DNA of 21,358 nucleotides. Source: a virus. The notes beneath the pieces are model-generated. The model did not search any database and was not told where the DNA came from. It saw only the letters and a program-made list of their open reading frames with translations. Shown here one piece after another: positions 8,256-13,154 of this stretch; within the stretch, counting starts at the first letter, position 1; each line of letters starts with the position of its first letter. The position numbers and the translations under genes were made by a program. Location of the stretch: positions 1 through 21,358 of the IMG/VR virus record IMGVR_UViG_3300006334_000174. One strand, written 5' to 3'.

Positions 8256-8558
8256 TCAACCTAGACGCTCTTCCAGTTTATTTAGTCGTGAATACAGATC
8301 GTCCAATACTTCTTTGATATTCAGATGCTTCTCATACCCTTCTGGTTTATACTGAATCATATCAGGACCAGGTTTAGGATACTTACGAATGGCATCCTCA
8401 CAGATAGCAGTCCTTTTGGCAAGATTCTCTAATCCTTCACCGACCTTTTCTAGGCAGAAAGCGATTTTTTCCATATCGTCCATTCCTGCCGTTGGCAGAG
8501 GTTGAGTCGGATTAGAAGGATCCCCATAACTAATAGGACTCGTTGATTTAACTGGCAT
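8256..8558 (-). CDS. 100-aa hypothetical virion-block protein with C-terminal coiled coil
   Basis: Not recognised. The N-terminus MPVKSTSPISYGDPSNPTQP is Pro/Ser-rich and probably disordered. Residues about 28-55 are helical (EKIAFCLEKVGEGLENLAKR), and the last 20 residues NIKEVLDDLYSRLNKLEERL form a clear heptad coiled coil. No signal peptide or membrane segment is visible. It is separated from the next gene by a single base after its TGA, so it is in the same late operon as the large structural protein. It may be an adaptor or chaperone for that protein; this is inference from position only. Confidence 0.7.
   Translation of the reverse strand: MPVKSTSPISYGDPSNPTQPLPTAGMDDMEKIAFCLEKVGEGLENLAKRTAICEDAIRKYPKPGPDMIQYKPEGYEKHLNIKEVLDDLYSRLNKLEERLG
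8279..8285 (-). promoter_or_regulatory. late promoter-like motif before the 1,223-aa gene
   Basis: CTAAATA on the minus strand, the same heptamer as ahead of gp25, lying 24 bases upstream of the TTG start and inside the coiled-coil codons of the preceding gene. Recurrence of the identical heptamer before two late genes supports it, though coding sequence could give it by chance. Confidence 0.4.
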
Positions 8559-8578
8559 GTTTCACGCTCGCGATTTTT

Positions 8579-8743
8579 TTATTCGTCAACGGCTTTCAAT
8601 ATGATGGAGCCGTCTGTTTCCTCAGTATACTCTAGTTTGGTGCCTGCTTTCCATCCCATCTCTTCCCATAATTCAACTGGCAGTGTGATGAATAAATCGC
8701 CATAGTCATCGTCTTCTATTGTTAGAGTATATCTATTACTCAT
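8579..8743 (-). CDS. AbrB/SpoVT-fold (MazE-like) 54-aa protein
   Basis: Found by translation between the tail peptidase and the 100-aa gene. It begins MSNRYTLTIEDDDYGDLFIT and continues LPVELWEEMGWKAGTKLEY, then ends DGSIILKAVDE. This is the swapped-hairpin AbrB pattern: a strand, G-D-x-x-I-x-LP, a helix ending EMGWKAGT, and a final strand. The fold usually binds DNA as a dimer. Short proteins of this type occur in many marine myoviruses, as transition-state-like regulators or antitoxin relatives; no toxin gene is adjacent here. Its place inside the virion block is odd for a regulator. The ATG at 8743 follows the peptidase stop by 25 bases; no clear ribosome-binding site. Confidence 0.75.
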   Translation of the reverse strand: MSNRYTLTIEDDDYGDLFITLPVELWEEMGWKAGTKLEYTEETDGSIILKAVDE

Positions 8744-8768
8744 TAGTAGATGTTATGCTTGATACATC

Positions 8769-9248
8769 TTATGTAGACTTACCACGAATTGCACCTACGC
8801 ATGTCTCCATATAGAAACTATTACCAGGTGCTTTTAAGTCTGTAATCTGAGACTGTCCCCTATAAGGATGATGAAGCATAAACCCATCACCCAGATAAAC
8901 ACCTCCATGGTTAGGTGCTTGCCCATGTCTCTTAGTATAACCCCCTTCTAGAGGCGTATACCATAGTCTAAAGAGTATTATATCATCTTTCTGCAAAGAG
9001 TCAAGTGATGCTTTCTCCCACATCTCACTCTTCATTACATATTCTCCTTCTTCCGTGTCAATAGCATCATCAGTAAAAGCATATATCTGATCTAACTTAG
9101 TAAAGTCTCTTAGATCACGATTGCAATACAACCGATAGTATTTTCTTACACAATGGTAGCAACTCCATGAATGAATACTTCGCCACTCCTCTCCGAGTAA
9201 GTGTGAGTATTCCTTCTCAATCTCTTGTTGTTTCAGTCGTCTACCCAT
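8769..9248 (-). CDS. NlpC/P60-type tail-associated peptidase
   Basis: A 159-residue cysteine peptidase candidate that would cut peptide stems of peptidoglycan during entry, like lambda gpK-type tail proteins. The nucleophile region reads HSWSCYHCVRKYYRLY (about residues 26-41), matching the phage pattern D-C-x-x-L-V-R-x-Y-Y but with Ser before the Cys and a second Cys replacing the usual Leu. The catalytic-His region reads APNHGGVYLGDGFMLHHPY (about 111-129), a clear match to T-H-V-G-I-Y-L-G-D-x-x-M-L-H. Length fits the domain alone. It is the first well-supported gene of the late block, about 125 bases after a strong terminator. The ATG at 9248 lies inside the end of a possible 35-aa ORF. 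Confidence 0.82.
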   Translation of the reverse strand: MGRRLKQQEIEKEYSHLLGEEWRSIHSWSCYHCVRKYYRLYCNRDLRDFTKLDQIYAFTDDAIDTEEGEYVMKSEMWEKASLDSLQKDDIILFRLWYTPLEGGYTKRHGQAPNHGGVYLGDGFMLHHPYRGQSQITDLKAPGNSFYMETCVGAIRGKST

Positions 9249-9348
9249 GCGACCTCTCAGGGGGATTTTTATATTGGAAAAATTTTTTCATATCGATAAA
9301 ACAAATCACTCGCTTTGGGATACTTTTGTAGGTTAGGGAAGTAGGCAT
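9241..9348 (-). CDS. possible 35-aa ORF leading the late block
   Basis: ATG at 9348 gives MPTSLTYKSIPKRVICFIDM, then KKFFQYKNPPERSHG and TAG, overlapping the peptidase start by 8 bases (ATGGGTAG). It is basic and could be real, since most neighbours overlap in the same way, but I recognise no homologue. An AT-rich run with TATATAAAAA just before its ATG could be a late promoter for the peptidase, with this ORF incidental. Confidence 0.35.
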   Translation of the reverse strand: MPTSLTYKSIPKRVICFIDMKKFFQYKNPPERSHG

Positions 9349-9373
9349 TTTTATATATCGGATTATTAGATAT

Positions 9374-9403
9374 AAAAAAAGATCAACATTTTACTGTTGA
9401 TCT
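9374..9403 (-). terminator. strong intrinsic terminator
   Basis: On the minus strand AGATCAACA pairs perfectly with TGTTGATCT (9 bp) around a 6-base loop, followed at once by at least six T. It lies 11 bases after the DUF8033-like gene stop. It marks the boundary between the accessory/early-middle operons and the late virion block. Confidence 0.9.
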
Positions 9404-9414
9404 GTTTCTGTGTC

Positions 9415-9651
9415 TCATACTAGATTGTTGAGATACTCTTGTGTGACCTCTTCACACTCTGGTAAATCTGAATAACCACCTCTGAGCCATTTGTTTATAT
9501 GTCTGCTAGTGGTTACGCTCCAGTACTGCTCTGTCCTTACATAACCCTTACCGAATACATAAGCCGCAACTGGTGTTTTATAACTGAAAAATACTCTTGC
9601 GTTGTCTGTCTCGATTTCAGTTTGGTTTGCTGCGATTGGTGTTAGTTGCAT
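9415..9651 (-). CDS. DUF8033-like small phage protein
   Basis: 78 residues starting MQLTPIAANQTEIETDNARV, then VFFSYKTPVAAYVFGKGYVR and WSVTTSRHINKWLRGG. The combination LTPIAANQTE, VFFSYxTPVAAY and TSRHINKWL is characteristic of a small protein seen widely in marine phages, catalogued as I recall under DUF8033. Function is unknown; the fold is probably a compact alpha/beta domain. It is a one-gene transcription unit, with promoter module A upstream (9678-9736) and a perfect terminator downstream, so it may be expressed at high level. There is no Shine-Dalgarno sequence; the ATG follows CACAC as in several other module-driven genes. Confidence 0.78.
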   Translation of the reverse strand: MQLTPIAANQTEIETDNARVFFSYKTPVAAYVFGKGYVRTEQYWSVTTSRHINKWLRGGYSDLPECEEVTQEYLNNLV

Positions 9652-9677
9652 GTGTGCCCCTGTTTGTTTATATTATT

Positions 9678-9736
9678 ATAATAACCCATATTCCAGGAGA
9701 GTGGGGTGTATGTGTGCCACTTATTCAACTGGTACA
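9678..9736 (-). promoter_or_regulatory. promoter module A (GTGGCACA-N29-TATTAT)
   Basis: On the minus strand the left half TGTACCAG (9729-9736) and right half GTGGCACA (9713-9720) are 16 bp apart. Exactly 29 bp after the right half comes TATTAT (9678-9683), then AATAATATAAAC and the ATG 26 bases beyond the -10. The heptamer position carries CTCTCCT, not TACCGCA, so this copy is degenerate. The right half overlaps the end of the 62-aa gene's stop region. Confidence 0.6.
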
Positions 9737-9909
9737 TCATAACACATCCCTTCCAGGATCATATACTCACATAGTGGTGTATACTGTGTTAGACTCTCAT
9801 TTAACCCATAATCTATTAGTTGCTGACACATGTCTATTAATTCATCAGGTGGTAATCCTCCACTCTCATATAGGTCTAATAATACCGTGAGTTTGTGCGG
9901 TATAGTCAT
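9721..9909 (-). CDS. 62-aa hypothetical helical phage protein
   Basis: Starts MTIPHKLTVLLDLYESGGLP and continues PDELIDMCQQLIDYGLNESL. The pattern of two amphipathic helices with a LID-x-GL turn resembles a family of small cyanophage proteins of unknown function that usually read LIDTGLAWxLQG. It ends ILEGMCYDVPVE. The ATG overlaps the stop of the 56-aa gene (ATGA), making it the third gene of the operon from promoter S. It is acidic, with no membrane segment. Function unknown. Confidence 0.65.
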   Translation of the reverse strand: MTIPHKLTVLLDLYESGGLPPDELIDMCQQLIDYGLNESLTQYTPLCEYMILEGMCYDVPVE

Positions 9910-10076
9910 ATTTGTCTGCTGTGTCTGTTTGCATCATCTAGTGCTTGAGACTGGGATCGAAATGGACCATATTTCGTACACCCCAAATAATCATACTGCC
10001 AGAAGTATTTCCGAGACTTTTCCCATATCTTTATATTAACTGGGGGACTAGTCGGAAGTTGAAAAACCTTACTCAT
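9906..10076 (-). CDS. 56-aa hypothetical protein
   Basis: Recovered by translation. It begins MSKVFQLPTSPPVNIKIWEK and contains FWQYDYLGCTKYGPFRSQSQ, ending ALDDANRHSRQI. The aromatic strand followed by GPFRSQSQALDDA suggests a small beta-alpha domain; the motif is reminiscent of short cyanophage proteins but I cannot name it. The frame is bounded by ATGA overlaps on both sides (10074-10076 with the upstream gene, 9906-9909 with the downstream gene), which strongly supports it as real. Confidence 0.75.
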   Translation of the reverse strand: MSKVFQLPTSPPVNIKIWEKSRKYFWQYDYLGCTKYGPFRSQSQALDDANRHSRQI

Positions 10077-10219
10077 ATAGACCCCTCCGCGTCCCCTTCC
10101 GTGGGCTGTGGAAAACTCCCTGAGAAAACCTTTTCATTTCTTCTAGGTTTTTCTAGTTGCTTCGCTCTCTTCATCAGGTCATTATACTCTGTAAATGGCG
10201 AAGTAGCATCAAAAGGCAT
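10073..10219 (-). CDS. 48-aa hypothetical protein, first gene of promoter S operon
   Basis: Recovered by translation. It starts MPFDATSPFTEYNDLMKRAK and continues QLEKPRRNEKVFSGSFPQPT, ending EGDAEGSI. There is one basic helix and a Gly/Pro/Ser-rich acidic tail. It lies 39 bases downstream of a perfect sigma-70 promoter and overlaps the next gene by ATGA. A DnaA-box-like TTTTCCACA falls inside its codons for FPQ. GC content is higher than in the neighbours. Not recognised. Confidence 0.7.
   Translation of the reverse strand: MPFDATSPFTEYNDLMKRAKQLEKPRRNEKVFSGSFPQPTEGDAEGSI
10107..10115 (-). other. cyanobacterial-type DnaA box-like site (1)
   Basis: Minus strand TTTTCCACA, inside a 13-bp exact repeat (CTGTGGAAAACTC on the plus strand, 10106-10118) that recurs at 10430-10442. 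TTTTCCACA is the consensus I recall for cyanobacterial DnaA boxes. It lies in coding sequence, so it may be incidental. Confidence 0.3.
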
Positions 10220-10257
10220 AAGCGGGCAAAAAGAGTCAATTACTTAACTTCCTAATT

Positions 10258-10300
10258 ATCATAAGCGATTTGGGGCAAAAAGTCAACCCCCATGTGCCAC
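10258..10300 (-). promoter_or_regulatory. promoter S: canonical sigma-70 promoter with GTGGCACA box
   Basis: Minus strand TTGACT (10281-10286), a 17-bp spacer and TATGAT (10258-10263), an almost ideal sigma-70 promoter. GTGGCACA (10293-10300) lies exactly 29 bp upstream of the -10, the same distance as in the other modules, but the TACCGCA heptamer is absent. It drives the 48-, 56- and 62-aa genes and is probably an early promoter used by host RNA polymerase. Confidence 0.8.
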
Positions 10301-10430
10301 TTGTCTGGGTGTCCTCGTATTACTTGACAAAAAAACTTCGCTGTGTTACGCTCTTAGACAACTGAAAGATACAAGACGTAAGTATATTTATTTTCATATT
10401 TTTATTGTTTCTCACATTGTCTCTTTTGCC

Positions 10431-10439
10431 TGTGGAAAA
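10431..10439 (-). other. cyanobacterial-type DnaA box-like site (2)
   Basis: Second TTTTCCACA on the minus strand, in the same 13-bp exact repeat as the site at 10107-10115 and in the same orientation, 324 bases away. It overlaps the 3' end of the oxygenase gene. Confidence 0.3.
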
Positions 10440-10440
10440 C

Positions 10441-11073
10441 TCACTTATCTGGTATAAAATTAACTGTCATGCTTACACGATCGTCATAGGGGTTACCCTC
10501 GTATCCGTGTGTCATACTGGACGGATAAATTATAAGGTCTCCTTCCTTCATTGGGACGGTTGCTTCAGTCATATTAAATGCTGTATAATCCTTATTAGGG
10601 AATTGCATAACTGGGTAATAACTGCCTGCTACATTCCTTCTAAACTTCAAAGGCGAATGTCCCTCTTGGTAGTTTATTAACAATGTTGCTGAGTAGATAC
10701 AATTAGAATGCTCATGTGGTGCATATAATGCTCCCTTGGATGCTAACTCAAGATATGCATCAGATATGGCAAAATCGAGGTCATAGTAATATGCTCCCTC
10801 GTTGTAGTCTTTGCAACTCTTTAGCAAAAAATCGGCGACGCTCCGATTGTCTTCGAGAATTGTGTTTCTTTTTCCAATTTGTGATACATTGTGAGTTATT
10901 GCTAATCGATCATGCTCTGGTCGGATATCCTGAGTTTCTATCCACTTGAATATCTCTTTTTTAACTGTAGCAAAATTGGGGCAACTATAGACGCCTACTG
11001 GTAGGGCAAAAAGTGCATAAATTTCTGACTTGCCTGCCTTGGGTAGTGAGTCGCTTAGAGGATTAGAGTCCAT
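10441..11073 (-). CDS. 2-oxoglutarate/Fe(II)-dependent oxygenase (1)
   Basis: 210 residues of the double-stranded beta-helix family that hydroxylates substrates with O2 and 2-oxoglutarate. The iron region reads LYAPHEHSNCIYSATLLINY (about 117-136), with His120 and His122 as candidates. The distal part is GDLIIYPSSMTHGYEGNP with His189, and Arg199 in DDRVSMTVNF should bind 2-oxoglutarate. This matches the phage and marine group usually annotated as putative 2OG-Fe(II) oxygenase (H-x-H-x-N...FPS-x-x-x-H...R-x-S). The usual acidic ligand of HxD is not at the +2 position here. It is the last gene of the promoter B operon; its substrate is unknown. The ATG follows a run of six T with no ribosome-binding site. 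Confidence 0.82.
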   Translation of the reverse strand: MDSNPLSDSLPKAGKSEIYALFALPVGVYSCPNFATVKKEIFKWIETQDIRPEHDRLAITHNVSQIGKRNTILEDNRSVADFLLKSCKDYNEGAYYYDLDFAISDAYLELASKGALYAPHEHSNCIYSATLLINYQEGHSPLKFRRNVAGSYYPVMQFPNKDYTAFNMTEATVPMKEGDLIIYPSSMTHGYEGNPYDDRVSMTVNFIPDK

Positions 11074-11092
11074 AAAAAATTTGGCGTCCGCA

Positions 11093-11245
11093 TTAGTGCG
11101 GAATTGTGCGGATTACTAAATCAGGTGGTAGTATTATCTTAACTGGTTTAGTATTCTTATGTATGTTAGTTTTTTGTGCCTGCTGTCCTCTGATTGCTGT
11201 CAAAGTGTCGAGGTCATTCAAAATTTCCTGGAAAATGTCATTCAT
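11093..11245 (-). CDS. 50-aa hypothetical protein
   Basis: Starts MNDIFQEILNDLDTLTAIRG at 11245, 4 bases after the previous stop; an upstream in-frame start would overlap that gene heavily. The N-terminal half is an acidic amphipathic helix, and the C-terminal half is basic with NTKPVKIILPPDLVIRTIPH. No homologue recognised. Confidence 0.55.
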   Translation of the reverse strand: MNDIFQEILNDLDTLTAIRGQQAQKTNIHKNTKPVKIILPPDLVIRTIPH

Positions 11246-11249
11246 AGTA

Positions 11250-11387
11250 TTAATTATAACCTGCTTCCTGTATTTTGTCAAATACTGCTGACTGTTTGTC
11301 AGTTAACTCAAAATCCATATCTCTTAGGATATCGTAGAGTTTGATGATTTCATATTTCTCATCATATGATAGACTTAAATTAATCAT
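11250..11387 (-). CDS. 45-aa hypothetical protein of the INLx repeat family
   Basis: Starts MINLSLSYDEKYEIIKLYDI at 11387 and ends DKQSAVFDKIQEAGYN. The opening INLSLSYDEKYEI followed by a helix and a closing FDKI helix parallels the 55-aa (11607-11774) and 70-aa (12043-12255) proteins, which open INLTIEEHQSL and IDLTIGQYEML. The three are probably diverged tandem copies. A longer GTG-start version would overlap the upstream gene; the ATG 4 bases after that stop is preferred. Confidence 0.6.
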   Translation of the reverse strand: MINLSLSYDEKYEIIKLYDILRDMDFELTDKQSAVFDKIQEAGYN

Positions 11388-11391
11388 GATG

Positions 11392-11604
11392 TTAACCTCG
11401 TATCTCGTATTCAATGTATTCAACAGGATAACCAATAAATTCGCAAATTTGCTCTTTTAGGTCGTTATCGTCCTTCGCTCTCCATCTACCTATGCATCTT
11501 TGGTGCAATACATATTCCTCTTGGGGTGTATATTGCAAATCTGGGTCTCCGTCCCCAACTTCGCTTAGGTATAATTCAAGATCGGTCACTTTGTATAAAT
11601 GCAT
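11392..11604 (-). CDS. 70-aa acidic hypothetical protein
   Basis: Begins MHLYKVTDLELYLSEVGDGD and contains YVLHQRCIGRWRAKDDNDLK, ending QICEFIGYPVEYIEYEIRG. It is strongly acidic with an alpha/beta pattern. It starts 2 bases after the previous stop and ends 4 bases before the next start, so it is embedded in the promoter B operon. It is not recognised; a small ligand- or protein-binding domain is possible but unsupported. Confidence 0.65.
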   Translation of the reverse strand: MHLYKVTDLELYLSEVGDGDPDLQYTPQEEYVLHQRCIGRWRAKDDNDLKEQICEFIGYPVEYIEYEIRG

Positions 11605-11606
11605 AA

Positions 11607-11774
11607 TTAAAAGTCCTCGATTGTGAGATTGTTTACTGCATCAAATACCTTATCCTCCATTGAGTCAAAAGTTTCTGTGTCATATAGGTCACTTCTGTAT
11701 TTCATGCTTTTAGGATGACTTAACAGTTTTGTGAGTGATTGATGCTCTTCGATTGTGAGATTGATTTGTGGCAT
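11607..11774 (-). CDS. 55-aa hypothetical protein of the INLx repeat family
   Basis: ATG at 11774 overlaps the previous stop as TAATG, which fixes the start better than a longer GTG-type alternative. It reads MPQINLTIEEHQSLTKLLSH and ends DSMEDKVFDAVNNLTIEDF. The INLTI strand, the central helix and TETFDSM-DKVFDAV align by eye with the 70-aa protein at 12043-12255 (IDLTI ... TQTFDNMFDAVVNA). Paralogues in one operon suggest a local duplication. Function unknown. Confidence 0.65.
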   Translation of the reverse strand: MPQINLTIEEHQSLTKLLSHPKSMKYRSDLYDTETFDSMEDKVFDAVNNLTIEDF

Positions 11775-11899
11775 TACTGTGCGATCTCCCAAAAACGTGA
11801 ATTTGCGATCTCTTCCGCTTTCGCTTCGTCTCCATTGACTTCTACAAGTGCTTCCTCGTAGAGTGCTTCAATTAGATCGGTGTTTGCTTGGCAACTCAT
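11774..11899 (-). CDS. 41-aa hypothetical protein
   Basis: Recovered by translation: MSCQANTDLIEALYEEALVE, then VNGDEAKAEEIANSRFWEIA and Q. It is an acidic, almost wholly helical protein resembling short cyanophage proteins that open MSCxANTxxLExIYEE. It starts immediately after the previous stop (TAAATG) and ends in a TAATG overlap. Function unknown. Confidence 0.65.
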   Translation of the reverse strand: MSCQANTDLIEALYEEALVEVNGDEAKAEEIANSRFWEIAQ

Positions 11900-12046
11900 T
11901 TAGTCATCCTCCACTATAATGTTTGTTTGAATTTCAAAAAGAAATGGTGTTTCGTTAGTCTCTCTAACGTATGCTTCCATTAAGAGATCGGTAATTGTTT
12001 CTCTCTCCCGATCGGTAAGCAAGTCGTAAACGTCAACTGTCTTCAT
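11900..12046 (-). CDS. 48-aa hypothetical protein
   Basis: Recovered by translation: MKTVDVYDLLTDRERETITD, then LLMEAYVRETNETPFLFEIQ and TNIIVEDD. Two acidic helices are followed by a beta strand. The ATG overlaps the preceding stop (ATGA) and its TAA abuts the next ATG, so it is tightly embedded in the promoter B operon. Not recognised. Confidence 0.65.
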   Translation of the reverse strand: MKTVDVYDLLTDRERETITDLLMEAYVRETNETPFLFEIQTNIIVEDD

Positions 12047-12255
12047 TTTAGATAAGTCTCCGTAGCGTTAACAACTGCGTCAAACATATTATCGAAAGTT
12101 TGAGTATCGATACGAGGTCTCTGGTCATAACCTCTGTCATATGCATCACATAGTAGGTTATAAAGCATTTCGTATTGACCTATTGTAAGATCAATGTTTA
12201 AACCTTTTTTGTTAGAAATTTGCTTTCCGTAAGGTCTGACTCTAGTAGTTGACAT
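12043..12255 (-). CDS. 70-aa hypothetical protein, first gene of promoter B operon
   Basis: Starts MSTTRVRPYGKQISNKKGLN with a basic tail, then IDLTIGQYEMLYNLLCDAYD and a C-terminal helix TFDNMFDAVVNATETYLK. The core from IDLTI onward is a paralogue of the 55-aa protein at 11607-11774, with an added 18-residue basic N-terminus. It is driven by promoter module B and coupled to the next gene by ATGA. Function unknown. Confidence 0.68.
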   Translation of the reverse strand: MSTTRVRPYGKQISNKKGLNIDLTIGQYEMLYNLLCDAYDRGYDQRPRIDTQTFDNMFDAVVNATETYLK

Positions 12256-12285
12256 AATTGAAAACTTTGCTTTGTTTATACTAAT

Positions 12286-12344
12286 ATTATAGTGCTTAAT
12301 TGTATGGTAGTGTGCAAGTATGTGCCACTAATACAACTGTCACA
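12286..12344 (-). promoter_or_regulatory. promoter module B (GTGGCACA-N11-TACCATA-N11-TATAAT)
   Basis: Left half TGTGACAG (12337-12344), right half GTGGCACA (12321-12328), heptamer TACCATA, then TATAAT (12286-12291). All spacings match the other modules: 11, 7 and 11 bp. The leader to the ATG is 30 bases and opens ATTAGTATAAACAAA. It heads an eight-gene operon ending in the first oxygenase. Confidence 0.75.
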
Positions 12345-12363
12345 AATAGGGTTGACATTTTCA

Positions 12364-12699
12364 TCATAGGTATTCTATCTCTCCATTTTCAACTGCATCC
12401 ATGTATTCAACAAAATCGTTATGTGCCTTATCTTTTGTTTCTTGCCATTGATTCCAACATAGTTGTCTGTTAATGTCTAACAACTTGCCTAGGTTAACTC
12501 CTTCGAGGTCTGTCCACTCTGAAACATAACCTATTTGACTTTTATCATATCCTCCACTACTGTAGGATGGTGCACTAAGGAAATTAAAAGCAATGTCAAT
12601 AAAGAAGTGCCTACCAAATTCCTCGCTCTCAATAGTCTGCATAGGAATAAACTCTGTTTCTGTGGTTAGAGTATCTTTAAAAATGTAAGTAGAATTCAT
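12364..12699 (-). CDS. 111-aa acidic hypothetical protein
   Basis: Begins MNSTYIFKDTLTTETEFIPM and ends NDFVEYMDAVENGEIEYL. It is mixed alpha/beta, with a Ser/Gly/Tyr-rich centre SAPSYSSGGYDKSQIGY and a Trp-rich helix NRQLCWNQWQETKDKAHNDF. It has no membrane segment or signal peptide. It starts 5 bases after the stop of the 56-aa gene and is last in its operon; the promoter B dyad begins about 20 bases after its stop. Not recognised. Confidence 0.68.
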   Translation of the reverse strand: MNSTYIFKDTLTTETEFIPMQTIESEEFGRHFFIDIAFNFLSAPSYSSGGYDKSQIGYVSEWTDLEGVNLGKLLDINRQLCWNQWQETKDKAHNDFVEYMDAVENGEIEYL

Positions 12700-12704
12700 T
12701 AGAC

Positions 12705-12875
12705 TTAATCGTATAGTGGATAATAGACTTCTGTGTCAACTGCGTGCTTCATAACCTCATAGGTCGAAAATTCGGGGTCTGATAGGTCTTTACACGTTGA
12801 GAGTATGTTAATAACCTCTTCCATGAGATTTACTATCATTTTCTCTTTTGGTGTGCTTTTGTAAGTTTTCCTCAT
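12705..12875 (-). CDS. 56-aa hypothetical protein
   Basis: Recovered by translation: MRKTYKSTPKEKMIVNLMEE, then VINILSTCKDLSDPEFSTYE and VMKHAVDTEVYYPLYD. It has a basic start, two helices and an aromatic tail. The ATG overlaps the upstream stop as ATGA, and the next start follows 5 bases after its TAA. Function unknown. Confidence 0.62.
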   Translation of the reverse strand: MRKTYKSTPKEKMIVNLMEEVINILSTCKDLSDPEFSTYEVMKHAVDTEVYYPLYD

Positions 12876-13015
12876 GATACTGATTTAAGTTTGTCAAAGT
12901 GTGGATAGAATAGTTGATCAAGTATTTTCTCGGATAATACTTCTTCCTCGTCAGTCATTAGGCATCTATAATGTCTAAATGCTGAATAGATTAGTAAATA
13001 CTCTTCTCTAGTCAT
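12872..13015 (-). CDS. 47-aa hypothetical protein
   Basis: Recovered by translation: MTREEYLLIYSAFRHYRCLM, then TDEEEVLSEKILDQLFYPHF and DKLKSVS. It looks like a compact two-helix acidic protein. It overlaps the upstream gene by 8 bases and the downstream gene by ATGA, typical of this operon. Not recognised. Confidence 0.6.
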   Translation of the reverse strand: MTREEYLLIYSAFRHYRCLMTDEEEVLSEKILDQLFYPHFDKLKSVS

Positions 13016-13154
13016 TTTCTTCCTCCACTAGAAATTGCACATTGAATAATCCTTCAGTATCCTTACCATATTGTGCATATATGGCATTTTTCTCTATAAA
13101 CTCTGCTAAGAGTTTTTCTACCTTAGATCGAGGATAGATTTTGTAGTTAGTCAT
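13008..13154 (-). CDS. 48-aa hypothetical protein
   Basis: ATG at 13154 gives MTNYKIYPRSKVEKLLAEFI and ends GLFNVQFLVEEEND. A longer frame opens upstream, but this ATG overlaps the previous stop (ATGACTAA), which is the local rule. There is one helix and a beta hairpin, and the C-terminus is acidic. Function unknown. Confidence 0.58.
   Translation of the reverse strand: MTNYKIYPRSKVEKLLAEFIEKNAIYAQYGKDTEGLFNVQFLVEEEND

Larger units (their letters stand above)
10220..10440. promoter_or_regulatory. largest intergenic gap of the accessory block
   Basis: 221 bases without a convincing gene. It holds the promoter S module (10258-10300), an AATAAATA late-promoter-like octamer on the minus strand (10385-10392), a T-rich stretch with no clear stem and, at its upstream edge, a DnaA box-like site. 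The longest minus-strand frame is 25 codons and unconvincing. Confidence 0.5.

Noticed and set aside
9940-9995. Stretch with GGGATCGAAA resembling a tRNA T-arm
   Set aside because: No pairing T stem, acceptor stem or anticodon arm can be folded on either strand, and the stretch is inside the well-bounded 56-aa gene.
9597-10247. Plus-strand frames of 69-100 codons between 9.6 and 10.25 kb
   Set aside because: They are antisense to tightly overlapped minus-strand genes and a promoter module, have no phage-like features, and every other phage gene in the window is on the minus strand.
10320-10397. 25-codon minus-strand frame starting MKINILTSCIFQLSKSVTQR
   Set aside because: No overlap with neighbours, no ribosome site, low-complexity content; likely chance in an intergenic region.
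11074-11101. CCGCA/TGCGG hairpin followed by a T-run before the first oxygenase, as a terminator
   Set aside because: The stem is only 5 bp and the six T begin about 8 bases after it and abut the ATG; termination here would silence the next gene of the same operon.
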